DNA of 64,000 bases from AWTP1-13 sp963840445 (GTDB taxonomy: Bacteria; Pseudomonadota; Alphaproteobacteria; Rhizobiales; Hyphomicrobiaceae), in NCBI GenBank assembly GCA_963840445.1, contig CAWIZC010000023.1, positions 561,245 through 625,244 on the forward strand, given 5' to 3'. The notes below the pieces were generated by a model. That model saw only the letters and a list, made by a program, of their open reading frames with translations, had not been told where the DNA came from and searched no databases. Every line of letters starts with the position of its first letter. Positions within the stretch are counted from its first letter, which is position 1. This document shows, piece by piece, positions 46,596 through 56,469 of this stretch. The translations under genes and the position numbers were made by a program.

Positions 46596-47600
46596 ATGTT
46601 CAGTCAGCTGTCCAAGACCGCCAGCGCCACGTTGGCCGCGGCCGCACTCTGCACGTCGCTCGCCCTGTTGACCAACAGTGCCGCGGCAGCAGAGACCTGG
46701 AAATTCTACATGCACCAGTCGGCGCCCAACTTCGCCACGTCACGCGGCGCCAAGCTGCTCACCGAGGAGATCGAGAAAGCCACCAACGGCGAGCTGAAGA
46801 TGCAATTGCACCTCTCCGGCACGCTGCAGATCGCCCCCTCCGACATCACCAAGGCGGTCGGCGAGAACATCGTGCAACTCGGCGACGATCTGTTCAACTC
46901 GGGCAATATCCCGCTGGCCGGCATCCCGCGGCTGCCGATGCTCGTGCAGTCCTACGAGGATTTCACCAAGGCGGCGGCAGTGCTGCAGCCCTACATCGAG
47001 AAGGCGTTCGCGGCCAAGGGCTCGACCGTGCTTGCCGCCTACAGCTATCCGATGCAGGTGGTGTGGGGAAAGAAGAAGCTTGAATCGCTCGAGGACATCA
47101 AGGGCCTCAAGCTGCGCGTCGCCGCGCCCGAGCAGGGCGAGTTCGTGCGCCGGTTCGGCGGCACGTCGATCACCATGAGCGCCCCGGAGGTGCCCTCCGC
47201 CCTCGACCGCGGTGTGGTCGACGGCATCTTCACGGCCGGCGTCGGCGCCGTGCTGTGGAAGGACCTGTTGAAGTACGGCTTCCTCATGGTGGTCAACGTC
47301 AACAACTCCTACATCATCGCCAACACCGAAGCCTTCAACAAGCTGTCGCCGGACCTGCAGGCCAAGCTGCGCAAGGTCGCTGCCGACATCGGCCGCTGGA
47401 ACCAGGACACCATGAAGACTGAGGAAGCCGCCTCGCAGAAGACGCTCGGCGATGCGGGCTACGTTCTCACACAGGCCAAGCCGGAAGAAATCGCCAAGGC
47501 TGTCGAGACCATGAAGCCGTATTGGGACGAGTGGGCGAAGTCGCGCGGGCCAGACGTGGTCGAGGCGCTGGGCAAAGTCCGCGCCGCGCTCGGGCGGTAG
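46596..47600 (+). CDS. TRAP transporter substrate-binding protein DctP
   Basis: The 334-residue periplasmic receptor is intact. It has a Sec signal ending TNSAAAAETW, then WKFYMHQSAPNFATSRGAKL, ITKAVGENIVQLGDDLFNSG and LEDIKGLKLRVAAPEQGEFV with the ligand-contacting Arg, and GVVDGIFTAGVGAVLWKDLL. A GGAGG ribosome site precedes the ATG. Its TAG stop (47598-47600) is created by the left end of the double-hairpin element, which separates it from dctQ and dctM. Confidence 0.94.
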   Translation: MFSQLSKTASATLAAAALCTSLALLTNSAAAAETWKFYMHQSAPNFATSRGAKLLTEEIEKATNGELKMQLHLSGTLQIAPSDITKAVGENIVQLGDDLFNSGNIPLAGIPRLPMLVQSYEDFTKAAAVLQPYIEKAFAAKGSTVLAAYSYPMQVVWGKKKLESLEDIKGLKLRVAAPEQGEFVRRFGGTSITMSAPEVPSALDRGVVDGIFTAGVGAVLWKDLLKYGFLMVVNVNNSYIIANTEAFNKLSPDLQAKLRKVAADIGRWNQDTMKTEEAASQKTLGDAGYVLTQAKPEEIAKAVETMKPYWDEWAKSRGPDVVEALGKVRAALGR

Positions 47601-47763
47601 TGTGATGATCGAGAAATTCGCCGGAGCTCGCGGCCTGGTTCGGAGCGAATTTCTCGATCTAAATCACACTAGCAAATCTATGCTTCTAGTGCCCCTCATG
47701 ATTCCGAAGTTCGCTCGGGTCACTAGAGGCGAGGTTTGGCGAACTTCGGAATCGGGACACTAG
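47598..47763 (+). repeat. Double-hairpin element, copy 4 (dctP-dctQ gap)
   Basis: Module A spans 47598-47672 and module B spans 47686-47763. This copy is closest to the consensus: TAGTGTGATGATCGAGAAAT with ATTTCTCGATCTAAATCACACTAG, and CTAGTGCCCCTCATGATTCCGAAG with CTTCGGAATCGGGACACTAG. It fills the gap between the stop of dctP and the start of dctQ (47773) in what is otherwise one operon. Confidence 0.93.
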
Positions 47764-47772
47764 TCGGGAACC

Positions 47773-48330
47773 ATGATGGATACCGGCCAAGGAGCGGCGG
47801 ACGAGCCGCCGCTCGATCGGACCAACTCAGAGGGAGTGGTCGAGAAGACCTGCAAGTACCTGAGCGCCGTGGCTCTCATGGTGCTGATGCTCGTGGTCGG
47901 CGTCGACATCGTCACGCGCTGGGGCTTCAACTTTTCCTATGAGATCTCCGACGAGGTAGCGGCCTACATGCTGGTTGCCATTGCCTTCCTGAGCCTGCCG
48001 GTATCTCACATCAACGGCGCCTTCCACCGGGTCGAGTTCGTGCAGGCGCGCCTTTCGACGCGCTGGAAGATCATCTCCTCGATCTTCTTCGAGCTGGTGG
48101 CGCTGATCTTCTGCGCCATCTTCGTGTGGCAGTTCATAGGTCTGGTGCGCTCCACCTGGCGGTTCGGCGATCATGCGCCGACCTTCCTGGAGACGCCGCT
48201 CTGGATCCCGAGATCGCTTCTGGTGGTCGGAATGGCGGCGCTGTGCCTCTCGCTCGTGCGGTCGATGGCCGCCGATATCGGGCGTTTGCGGTCTCTCGGA
48301 AGCATCGACCGGGCACGCAATGGGTCCTGA
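47773..48330 (+). CDS. TRAP transporter small permease DctQ
   Basis: The 185-residue inner-membrane protein has four hydrophobic helices. DctQ features are VALMVLMLVVGVDIVTRWGF, SDEVAAYMLVAIAFLSLPVS, and a C-terminal helix SLLVVGMAALCLSLVRSMAA. The stop overlaps the dctM start by 11 bases, so the two are translationally coupled. Confidence 0.93.
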   Translation: MMDTGQGAADEPPLDRTNSEGVVEKTCKYLSAVALMVLMLVVGVDIVTRWGFNFSYEISDEVAAYMLVAIAFLSLPVSHINGAFHRVEFVQARLSTRWKIISSIFFELVALIFCAIFVWQFIGLVRSTWRFGDHAPTFLETPLWIPRSLLVVGMAALCLSLVRSMAADIGRLRSLGSIDRARNGS

Positions 48331-49621
48331 ACTCCAGGTCTTGGTCGTCACGATCCTGTTTCTCGGCCTCCTCACGGCCGGGATGCCGGTGCCGTTCGCC
48401 ATCACCATCCCGGCCGTCATCTATCTGCTGCTGCAGGGCGGGATACCGGCGCTGAACAGCCTCGGACTGGTGAGCTGGGGCAGCATGAACGTGTTCGCGC
48501 TCACCGCTGTGCCCCTGTTCATGTTCATGGCCGAGATCCTCAGTGCCAGCGGTTTGAGCAACCGCATCTATGGCGGCCTTGCCAAGCTGGTGGCGCGGCT
48601 GCCCGGCGGCCTGCTGCAGACCAATATCGCTGGCTGCGCGGTGTTCGCATCGGTCAACGGATCGAGCATTGCCACGGCCGCGACCATCGGCGGCGTCGCG
48701 CTCCCGCAGCTGCTCAGCCGGGGCTACAACCGGCCGCTCGCGGCAGGCTCGCTGGCGGCAGGAGGCACGCTCGGCATCCTGATACCGCCGAGCTTCCCCA
48801 TGATCATCTACGGCACCTTCACGGAGACGTCGGTGCCGAAGCTGTTCATGGCCGGCGTGATCCCCGGCTTGGTCATGACAGCCTGCTTCATGATTTATAT
48901 CGCCATCCACGCCAAGATCGATCCCTCCGTGGCGCCGCGCGAGGCAGGGCCGCGCTCCGGTGCCGAGCTGCTGCGTGCGCTCGCCGAGGTGGTCCCCTTC
49001 GTTCTCCTCATCCTCGGTACGCTGGGCGGGCTTTACTTCGGCGTCGTCACCACCACCGAGGCTGCCGTAGTGGGGTGCGTGCTGTCGATCCTGCTCGGGG
49101 TCACCATGGGTGAGCTGACGCTGAAGAGCTTCATCCAGGCGATCTTCAACACCATCATCTTCAGCGGCAACATCTTGTTCCTGATCCTGGCCGCCTACAT
49201 CTTCTCGACGGCGCTGAGCTTTGCCGGGCTGGGTGAGCAGGTCACCAAGTTCATCATCGGCCTGCACCTGAGCAAGCTCGAATTCTACCTGGCCCTGTTC
49301 GCGCTTTTCACGGTGCTCGGCTGCCTGATCGAGAGCCTTGGCATGATCGTGATCACCGTGCCGCTGCTCTATCCGGTGCTCGCCAGTTACGGCATCGATC
49401 CTATCCTGTTCGGCGTCGTCCTCGTCATCTACGTAGAGCTCGGACAGATTTCGCCGCCGATCGGCATCAACCTGTTCGTCATCCAGAGCATCTGGGATGG
49501 CAAGCTGTCCGAGGTGGTGCTGGGCACCATTCCCTTCCATTTGATCATGTTCCTCGTCCTGGCCATTGTGATCGCCTTTCCGGAGCTGTCGCTCTGGCTG
49601 CCGGCGCAGATGTCGCGATGA
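48320..49621 (+). CDS. TRAP transporter large permease DctM
   Basis: The 433-residue, intact membrane component has about 12 helices. Family motifs are LTAGMPVPFAITIPAVIYLL, AVPLFMFMAEILSASGLSNR, NGSSIATAATIGGVALPQLL, GGTLGILIPPSFPMIIYGTF and YVELGQISPPIGINLFVIQS. It transports the ligand delivered by DctP with a Na+ gradient. Its final TGA overlaps the next gene's ATG (ATGA at 49618-49621), so the downstream dehydrogenase is part of the same operon. Confidence 0.95.
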   Translation: MGPELQVLVVTILFLGLLTAGMPVPFAITIPAVIYLLLQGGIPALNSLGLVSWGSMNVFALTAVPLFMFMAEILSASGLSNRIYGGLAKLVARLPGGLLQTNIAGCAVFASVNGSSIATAATIGGVALPQLLSRGYNRPLAAGSLAAGGTLGILIPPSFPMIIYGTFTETSVPKLFMAGVIPGLVMTACFMIYIAIHAKIDPSVAPREAGPRSGAELLRALAEVVPFVLLILGTLGGLYFGVVTTTEAAVVGCVLSILLGVTMGELTLKSFIQAIFNTIIFSGNILFLILAAYIFSTALSFAGLGEQVTKFIIGLHLSKLEFYLALFALFTVLGCLIESLGMIVITVPLLYPVLASYGIDPILFGVVLVIYVELGQISPPIGINLFVIQSIWDGKLSEVVLGTIPFHLIMFLVLAIVIAFPELSLWLPAQMSR

Positions 49622-50548
49622 CAGGGCACGGCACGAGCGAGAAGCGCGAGGCAGCGGTCATGCGCGATGTGGCCGTGGTTGGACTGGGGCAGATGGGTCG
49701 CGGCATCGCCCGCAATCTCGATCGGGCGGGACGCCTCGCTGCGGCCTGGGACAGCAATCGCGAGGCCATGCAGCGCGCCGGCCTGTCGCCTGCCGTTGCG
49801 CTCGCGGAGCCTGCGCACGTTCGGCGCATTGAAGACCGTGCTGTTCGTGGTGCCGGGCTCGGCGGAAATCCGCGCCGTGCTGGACGCCGGATTGCTCGGC
49901 CAGCCGCACCAGGGTCAGGTGCTGATCGACCTCACCACATCGCATCCGACCGCGACGCGCGAGATCGCCGCGCAGGCCAAGGCGACGGGTCGCGAGTACG
50001 TCGATGGCGGCATGACCGGCGGCGCCAAGGCCGCCGACGCTGGGACGATCACGCTCATGGTCGGCGGCAGTCAGGCCGTCGTCGACGCAAGCCGCTCCCT
50101 GCTCGGGTTGATCGCCGGCAAGGTCTTCCATGTCGGCGAGACTGGGACCGGCCACGCCATGAAGCTGATCCACAACATGATCTGTCACACGATTTTCCTG
50201 GCCACCAGCGAAGGCTGCCGGCTGGCAGAGAGCCTTGGCATTCCGCTCGAGACGGCGATCGCGGTGATCAATGCCGGCAATGCGCGCAGCTTCGTCAGCG
50301 AGCAGCGCTTCCCCAATCACATCATCCCGCGCACCTTCGACGGCCGCTCGCGCACCGCCAACCTCGCCAAGGACCTGGCGATGGCGGCAGACTTCGCTCG
50401 GGAATCGGGCCAGCCAGGCGCCTATGCCACCCTCACGGCGGATCTGTTGGGGCGGGCCATGCAGCAGGGGCTGGGCGAGCAGGACTTCACGACGCTCTAC
50501 CAGCACCTCGGAGAAATCATGCAGGCTGATCCGAGCATTCGCGAGTAG
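49618..50548 (+). CDS. NAD(P)-dependent beta-hydroxyacid dehydrogenase (frameshifted)
   Basis: The product of about 310 residues begins MTGHGTSEKREAAVMRDVAV and has the Rossmann motif VVGLGQMGRGIARNL. The frame shifts at ~49805-49825 and continues GALKTVLFVVPGSAEI, then YVDGGMTGGAKAADAGTITL (substrate block) and GTGHAMKLIHNMICHTIFLA (catalytic Lys). The ATGA overlap with dctM indicates coupling. It probably oxidises the imported hydroxyacid or a product of the MetE-like step. It is the third enzyme of this family in the window. Confidence 0.88.
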
Positions 50549-50630
50549 ATCGCGCGGCCACATGCCCGGCCACACTTGTCACGGCTCGGCAATAAGAGGT
50601 TGAAGCCGCACGCATTGGCGGGCAAGATTT

Positions 50631-50654
50631 CCCTGACGGGGGTCAGGGTTTCTT
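50631..50654 (+). terminator. Probable Rho-independent terminator
   Basis: A 7-bp stem CCCTGAC/GTCAGGG with a GGGG loop is followed by TTTCTT. It lies 80 bases after the dehydrogenase stop and 55 bases before uppP, and would end the MetE-like/TRAP transcript. The T-tract is imperfect. Confidence 0.5.
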
Positions 50655-50708
50655 GTCGTTCGGGGGAGGCCCACCTCCATTGCATTCCTCAACGTACCGG
50701 AGAACCTG

Positions 50709-51503
50709 ATGGCCATTTGGCAAGTGATCCTGCTCGGCTTGGTCGAGGGCCTGACGGAATTCATCCCGGTTTCCTCCACCGGGCATCTGCTGCTTGGCGG
50801 CTATTTCCTGGGCTTCGAGTCGCCCGGCAAAACGTTCGAGGTGCTGATCCAGCTCGGCGCCATCCTCGCCATTCTCACCATCTACTTCCACAAGCTGCTG
50901 CGTATCCTATTCGCCCTGCCGAGCGATCCGCGCTCCCGCCGCTTCGTCCTGGCTGTGCTGGTGGCATTCCTGCCGGCGGCGATTATCGGCGCGGCGGCGC
51001 ACAAATTCATCAAGGAGGTGCTGTTCAATCCTTGGGTGGTGTCCGTCGCGCTCGTGGTCGGCGGTCTGGTGCTGCTGGCGGTCGACAAGATGCGCCTCGA
51101 ACCGCGCTATCACGACGCGATGGACTTCTCGCTGCCGATGGCTCTCAAGATCGGCTTTCTGCAGTGTCTGGCCATGATCCCCGGCGTGTCGCGCTCGGGT
51201 GCGACTATCGTCGGCGCTCTCTTACTCGGGGCCGATAAGCGCGCCGCGACGGAGTTCTCTTTCTTCCTCGCCATGCCGACCATGATGGGCGCGTTCGCCT
51301 TCGACCTCTACAAGAACTGGGCACAGCTGACGCCGGAAGACGTCAAGGCCATCGCGATTGGCTTTGCCGTATCATTCGTGGCTGGTGCGTTCGTCGTGCG
51401 CTACCTGCTCGACTTCGTCAGCAAGCACGGCTTTTCCCTATTCGCCTGGTGGCGTATCGCTGTTGGCGGCATGGCGCTCGGTGCGTTGGCGGTGCTGAGG
51501 TAG
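50709..51503 (+). CDS. uppP: Undecaprenyl-diphosphatase
   Basis: UppP/BacA dephosphorylates undecaprenyl diphosphate to recycle the lipid carrier for peptidoglycan and polysaccharide synthesis. The 264-residue membrane protein carries both signature loops: EGLTEFIPVSSTGHLLLGG and IPGVSRSGATIVGALLLG. It starts at 50709 and is intact. It lies directly upstream of the exopolysaccharide locus, whose ExoY-like enzyme uses the same lipid carrier. Confidence 0.96.
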   Translation: MAIWQVILLGLVEGLTEFIPVSSTGHLLLGGYFLGFESPGKTFEVLIQLGAILAILTIYFHKLLRILFALPSDPRSRRFVLAVLVAFLPAAIIGAAAHKFIKEVLFNPWVVSVALVVGGLVLLAVDKMRLEPRYHDAMDFSLPMALKIGFLQCLAMIPGVSRSGATIVGALLLGADKRAATEFSFFLAMPTMMGAFAFDLYKNWAQLTPEDVKAIAIGFAVSFVAGAFVVRYLLDFVSKHGFSLFAWWRIAVGGMALGALAVLR

Positions 51504-51593
51504 GAACCGGTCCCCGCAATCCGCACCGGTGGAGATCCGCCACGGTGGCTCTCCGGGGTGCGCGCTAAAGATCGCGGCGCGGCGGGTTGCCCT

Positions 51594-52349
51594 TTACCGG
51601 CCTAGGACACGCGGCCCCTTCTCGTCGATTTTGAGACAGGTCAGCCGATTGGTCGCGAAGGCGCCCGTGTCGATATTGATGCGATTGGGCCGCAGGTCCG
51701 GCTGCAGGACGGGTGTGTGCCCGTGCACGACAATGCGCCCGAAATCGCCTTCAAATTCCAGGAACTCGCCGCGAATGCCCAACAGGTCACCGAGCGCTTG
51801 ACGCTGCAGCTTGATCCCGGGCCGGATCCCCGCGTGCACCAGCAGGTACGGCGCGGCATCGACATAGGTCCCCGTCTCGGCATAGAACCGGACGTGCTCG
51901 GACGGCACGCGTTCGGCGAGCGCGCGTCGCACGTCCTTCCCCGGCGCATCACGAGAGAGCAAAGCCGCGGGCACTCCATATGAGAGAAGGGAGGGCACGG
52001 CACCAACGTCCCTCCACTCCTCCAAGCAGTCAGCTCCTTCCAGAAAGTCCAGCAGGAGCTGCTCGTGGTTGCCGCGCAGGAAGATCATGCGTGCGTCAAG
52101 CGCTCGCCCTAGCAGCAGAGAGACGACCCCGGCAGAATCCGGCCCGCGATCGATATAGTCGCCCAAGTAGACCTCGACAGGCTGCCTTGGCTTCGACCTT
52201 GCCTTGTCCAGATCAATTTCATGATGGACCTGCTTGAGCAGGTCCAGGCGTCCATGAATGTCCCCAACCACGTAGATGGTTGTGCCTCGGGGTGCAGGCG
52301 GGTAGTCCGCGACAGCGCCGATTTGTTCCTCAGGAACCGCCACGCTCAA
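51594..52349 (-). CDS. PPP-family metallophosphatase (Ser/Thr phosphatase-like)
   Basis: The 251-residue protein has the complete PPP metal-site set: VVGDIHGRLD, LGDYIDRGPDS, FLRGNHEQLL and VVHGHTPVLQ. Related bacterial enzymes include PrpE/ApaH types and phosphatases found next to polysaccharide genes. The substrate could be a phosphoprotein or a dinucleoside polyphosphate. It is minus-strand, at the start of the polysaccharide region and downstream of the ExoA-like gene. Confidence 0.9.
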   Translation of the reverse strand: MSVAVPEEQIGAVADYPPAPRGTTIYVVGDIHGRLDLLKQVHHEIDLDKARSKPRQPVEVYLGDYIDRGPDSAGVVSLLLGRALDARMIFLRGNHEQLLLDFLEGADCLEEWRDVGAVPSLLSYGVPAALLSRDAPGKDVRRALAERVPSEHVRFYAETGTYVDAAPYLLVHAGIRPGIKLQRQALGDLLGIRGEFLEFEGDFGRIVVHGHTPVLQPDLRPNRINIDTGAFATNRLTCLKIDEKGPRVLGR

Positions 52350-52585
52350 CCTGTTTCAGTCCGGCTTGGCATGTGCGCCGAACGGAGCCTGAGCCGCCAC
52401 CGCCTGTTTGGCCCTTCCGGCTCTTCAAAATCCATCTGGCACCATCACGTCTAAGGCCGCCCATAAGAGGGTCTAGGCCGACGCCGCTGGCTCACTGATT
52501 TCATATTGTTCACCGGGCGGCGCGTCAACAGAGATACGGGATGTTGATCGTGCGCTGACCAGGGTCCGCGCGGTGGCGCCTCGCG

Positions 52586-53574
52586 TCAGTCCGTACAGCG
52601 CGATCGTTTCAGTATGCTGCGGACAAACCCGATGGCCCAGCTCATGTGCATTACAACTGCAGCAGGGCCGCTCAGCGCCGCACATATCTGCCGTTGCTGT
52701 ATCGCCAATGCCAAGCCCCACGTCGTGCAGGCGAGGGCGTAGAGGATCGCGACTGCTGAAAAGGCCGGGTTCGCCACTGCCAGCCCCAAGGAGAGAAGGC
52801 ACGCCAGCAGTGCCGCAACCGGCAGCATTTGCCGGCCGCCTGGAAGCCCCCCGTGCTTGAGGAACGTGCGCGCTCGCCCTGAGCCGTGATTGAAATACTG
52901 GCGCGCCAACGAGACGAAATTGCTGCGCGGATAGTACGTGACTATGGCCTCGGCATCCAGATATATGCGGCGGCCCGATTGCACCAGCCGCTTGTCGAAT
53001 TCCGCGTCTTCGTTGTGCGTGAAGGTTTCGTCATAGCCGCCGAGCGCAAGGAAGATCTCGCGATCGAAGGCCGCATGGTGGCCGTGGTTGACCAGCCCGG
53101 ATCGACCGGGCATGCGGTGTAACGAACCCCCGTTTCCCAGCCTGCTGTTTTGGGCGGCCGCGATGGCCCGCTGAGTGCAGGTCGACCCCTCTGCGTGCAT
53201 CGGAACGACAACCGAAGCGACCTGCTCCTTCACCAGCATGCGCACGCATCGCTCGACGAAACCCTGCGGGTAGCACACGTGGCAATCCGCCCGCAGCATA
53301 TAGCGCGCACGCGCATCGGCCAGCCTGGCGCCCAGGTTGACAGCTGCAGCCTGAATTCTCTTGTCGTTGAAAACCAGACGCACGCGGGGATCCGACGCTG
53401 CAATCGTTGCACGATCTCGCAGGTTTGGTCCGTGCTGCCTCCGTCCACCACCAGCAGCTCGAACTCGATCTCCTGCGAACGCGGAATGACGGAGGCGATC
53501 GATGCCGACACGTAGCGCGCCTCGTTGAGCGCCGGCATGATGATACTGACGAAAGGCTTGCGATCCGTTGGCAA
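52586..53574 (-). CDS. ExoA-like glycosyltransferase family 2 (frameshifted)
   Basis: The product of about 329 residues begins MPTDRKPFVSIIMPALNEAR and FELLVVDGGSTDQTCEIVQ (nucleotide-binding Asp). It shifts frame at ~53386-53408 and continues VRLVFNDKRIQAAAVNLGAR, YMLRADCHVCYPQGFVERCV (DxD-like catalytic block) and DETFTHNEDAEFDKRLVQSG. The C-terminal membrane segments (MLPVAALLACLLSLGLAVAN) follow. This matches ExoA of succinoglycan synthesis, which adds the first glucose to the lipid-linked galactose. In this locus it would act after the ExoY-like enzyme. Confidence 0.86.
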
Positions 53575-53735
53575 TGGTTCTCAGGCCGCGGTGGTGGTGA
53601 GGCAAGGTCACGAAACAGCAGAGGCAAACATTGCGCGCCGCACAGCGCGGTATTCGAGCGCCCCAAGAGGTACAAGATCCAATAGCAGTCGATAAGGGGC
53701 GATTTGTCCGGAGCTTCTAAACTTTGTCTTAATCC

Positions 53736-54819
53736 CTAAACGGGTGGCGTCGTCCCCCCATGGGCCGTGACGGAAAGCCGCGATTGCGGCAACCCGAGCA
53801 GCAATCGGATTTGATCGCCGCTTTGACCAGCTCCAGCCAAGCCAAAGGCGCGGCGAATGGCAACAGTCTTAGCGACGAGCGTTTCCCCAAGGATGAAAGG
53901 CAGCGCGGACGGGAGCGAGCCGAGCATGCCAAGTGCCGGCAGCACCCCCCGGGCTTTCTTGCAGTCGAGAACTTCCCTGTAGTGGCATTTGCGCAGCGTC
54001 GCCGTGCGATGTGCAACCAAAGCCGCCCGCTCGCTCACACTCAATTCGCCCCCGCCCGTGAGACATTGTTCGTCGAACTTGGCGATTCTCTTGAGATCCG
54101 ACGCAGTGTGACGCGCGCTGATCGAGGTCCCGCGCTGGATGGCGACATAGCCGCGCGCACCAAGAACGCAAAAGCGGGCACCCGCGATAAGAGCCTGGGT
54201 ATAGAGCGCATAGTCTTCGCCAAGCCGCAGCGTTTCATCATAGCGCAAGGCGTGACTTTGCAGGAATTCGCGTTTGATAATCGGCTTGAGGAAGCCCAAC
54301 TCGCCGCGCGGGCGACCGGAACGTGAAATATTTCCAGCCACAAAGGTCGCGAGATCCAGAACGAGAGCGTCTGAGTGTTCATCGCTCCCGCCGATTGAAA
54401 AGGGGATATGCTGGGCCTTCTCGGGGACAATGACGATGTCATCGGCGAGAATATCCCATTGCCCTATGTCGGCCGCGAGCAGGCTCGCGATGCGCCCCGG
54501 CAGAAAGTAGTCGTCTGCATCGAGTATGCAGACATAGGGAGCCTGGGACCGGCTCAGCGCGACGTTGCGCGCTCGCGACGGCCCACCATTCTCCGCAAGG
54601 GTAGATCACGGCAAGCCGACCACTCCGGTCGTCAGCCAGGAGCGCTTGGCCGCGGGTGTCGTCGGTCGACGCGTCATCGGCGACGATCACCTCAGCAACG
54701 AGTTCCTGCTCGAGAGCCGACCTTACGGCCCGCCGTATGGTGTCCTGCGCGTTCCGGGCAGCGACAATGACGGCAACGCGGTTGTTTTCCGGGATCATTG
54801 CGGGTCTGTGCGGCGTCAT
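53736..54819 (-). CDS. Glycosyltransferase family 2 (frameshifted)
   Basis: The product of about 361 residues has the GT2 opening VAVIVAARNAQDTIRRAVRS and VAEVIVADDASTDDTRG. It shifts frame at ~54595-54600 and continues ENGGPSRARNVALSRSQ and YVCILDADDYFLPGRIASLL, the DxD-type metal motif. The acceptor region RYDETLRLGEDYALYTQALI follows, and the long C-terminal helical tail does not look membrane-embedded. It is related to ExoO/ExoW-type glucosyltransferases. The donor and acceptor cannot be told from sequence. Confidence 0.85.
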
Positions 54820-55562
54820 CGGCAGCTATTGTGGCCAATGACGATCGTGCGCTCGGGCAGATCGGGGGTTGGGCGAAGGGTGCTTCAACAGCCCATTTTG
54901 GCCGGACACCAGCATGGCAAGGTAAATTTGCCCATCGGGATTGCCCACCATTCTCAGCCCGTGCTGTTGCGAAATAGTGCCTGACCGAAGATTTCGGCGG
55001 TCTGCGTACTTTAGTCCGTGTCGTTTACCAAGTGTAAGATGTTACCAAGTTGAGCTAACCAGCTTTCTGCGTCTCTTGAACCCTGTTATAGGCACAGTTG
55101 TGTGCTACAGTTAATCCGACATGGCTCGATGGAGTTTTTCGAGCTGAGGAACTTCGGCATGTGTACCATTCCTGCTTTGGCTGAGTGCTAGCGCCGACGC
55201 GCCTATGGCCAATGGCAGCGAGGCAGCGGACTCAGTCCGCCCCGTCCAGTTCTGCGGATGCAGTCATTCAAAAAAGTAGTTGGCGTCGCGTGAACGCTTG
55301 GCGTCATGAGCGGCGAGCTGTGGCCTGCCGAACGGACTATAGGCGCCATCCTGAGAGCCCACTAGGCATGAAGATTGCGAATCGGCTCTACATCGGAAGC
55401 TTTGCGTCGTCTCTGCATCGGAAGGCTACCGACGCGTCTGGACAAAGAAGGAAGTTGCATCTTGGCACTCTATTCCTTTGTCCGGCTTGTGTTTTTTTGG
55501 GGACCAACGGTTAGCTGGTTAAGCATGTTTCGGGGGTGCCAAAAATCTTTGGCAGGATACTG
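54820..55562. other. Divergent intergenic region of the exopolysaccharide locus
   Basis: About 740 bases, AT-richer than the flanks (especially 55000-55190), with no supported gene. It separates the minus-strand glycosyltransferases from the plus-strand ExoY/ExoQ/GH16 genes and should contain both promoters. Reading frames in it lack ribosome sites and family motifs. Confidence 0.5.
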
Positions 55563-56408
55563 ATGGAGACACGTATTTCCAAACCTATCCTCAGACTGGG
55601 CATCTTTCGGGCATATGAGCTACGAGGGCGGGGGCATTTTCTCGGGCCCGGCTGTCGTACGGCTGCGATCGAAATGCCGTCTGGGCCGAAGTATTCGCCA
55701 GCGGGGATCGCTGCGCTTTCCCACCATGCAGGAGCGGCTGGGACGGAGCGCAGGGCTGCAACAGCCTATGGCCGGACCGGAGGCAAACGTCTACCGGTTG
55801 GTGGCACCGCGAAGAGGGTGATCGACGTTACGGCGAGCTTGCTGCTCATTGCACTGCTTGCGCCCCTGATGATTGGCACCGCTGTATTGGTCAGGCTCTT
55901 TATCGGCCGAACGGTTATCTTTCCGCAGCGGCGGGTCGGCGTCGGAGGCGCGAGCTTCGTCTGCTACAAATTCCGCACCATGGTGGTGGGCGGAGACAAG
56001 GTGCTCGATCGATATCTCGCCGCCAATCCGAAGGCTGCCGAAGAATGGCGGCAGACCCGCAAGCTTCGCGATGATCCTAGAGTTTGCAGTGTGGCCAAGC
56101 TGCTGCGAAAGTCGAGTCTCGACGAGCTGCCGCAACTATTCAATGTGTTGCGCGGCGACATGAGCCTCGTGGGACCTCGCCCCGTCGTCGACGAGGAGGT
56201 TCAGCGCTACGGCCGTCACTTCGAACGGTGCTTCCAAGCGCGACCGGGCCTGAGCGGGATCTGGCAGGTGAGCGGTCGCAATAGTGTCGGGTACGAGCGT
56301 CGGGTCGCCCTCGATCTATACTATGCTCGTCACTGGTCCATCTGGCTCGATATCGGCATTATGCTCAAGACCATCACGACGGTTTTCAGCTTCCACCAAA
56401 CGTCCTAG
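55563..56408 (+). CDS. ExoY-like undecaprenyl-phosphate sugar phosphotransferase
   Basis: The product of about 281 residues is a polyprenyl glycosylphosphotransferase. Its polar N-terminal 80 residues are unrecognised. The single helix VIDVTASLLLIALLAPLMIG and the PGT core follow: FPQRRVGVGGASFVCYKFRT, LRKSSLDELPQLFNVLRGDM, SLVGPRPVVDEEVQRYG and PGLSGIWQVSGRNSVGYERR. ExoY-type enzymes attach the first sugar (galactose-1-P in succinoglycan) to undecaprenyl phosphate. The short form with one helix matches ExoY, not the five-helix WbaP type. The frame is intact. Confidence 0.92.
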   Translation: METRISKPILRLGIFRAYELRGRGHFLGPGCRTAAIEMPSGPKYSPAGIAALSHHAGAAGTERRAATAYGRTGGKRLPVGGTAKRVIDVTASLLLIALLAPLMIGTAVLVRLFIGRTVIFPQRRVGVGGASFVCYKFRTMVVGGDKVLDRYLAANPKAAEEWRQTRKLRDDPRVCSVAKLLRKSSLDELPQLFNVLRGDMSLVGPRPVVDEEVQRYGRHFERCFQARPGLSGIWQVSGRNSVGYERRVALDLYYARHWSIWLDIGIMLKTITTVFSFHQTS

Positions 56409-56469
56409 CGGTACGGCGCTTTTGGAGGGTCCCTGAAGGCGCCAAGCGGTTTTTGCTTGGGCCATCAGA

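Noticed and set aside
55185..55514. 109-codon plus-strand frame in the exopolysaccharide promoter region
   Set aside because: No ribosome site, no recognisable motif, and it lies in the AT-richer region expected to hold promoters.
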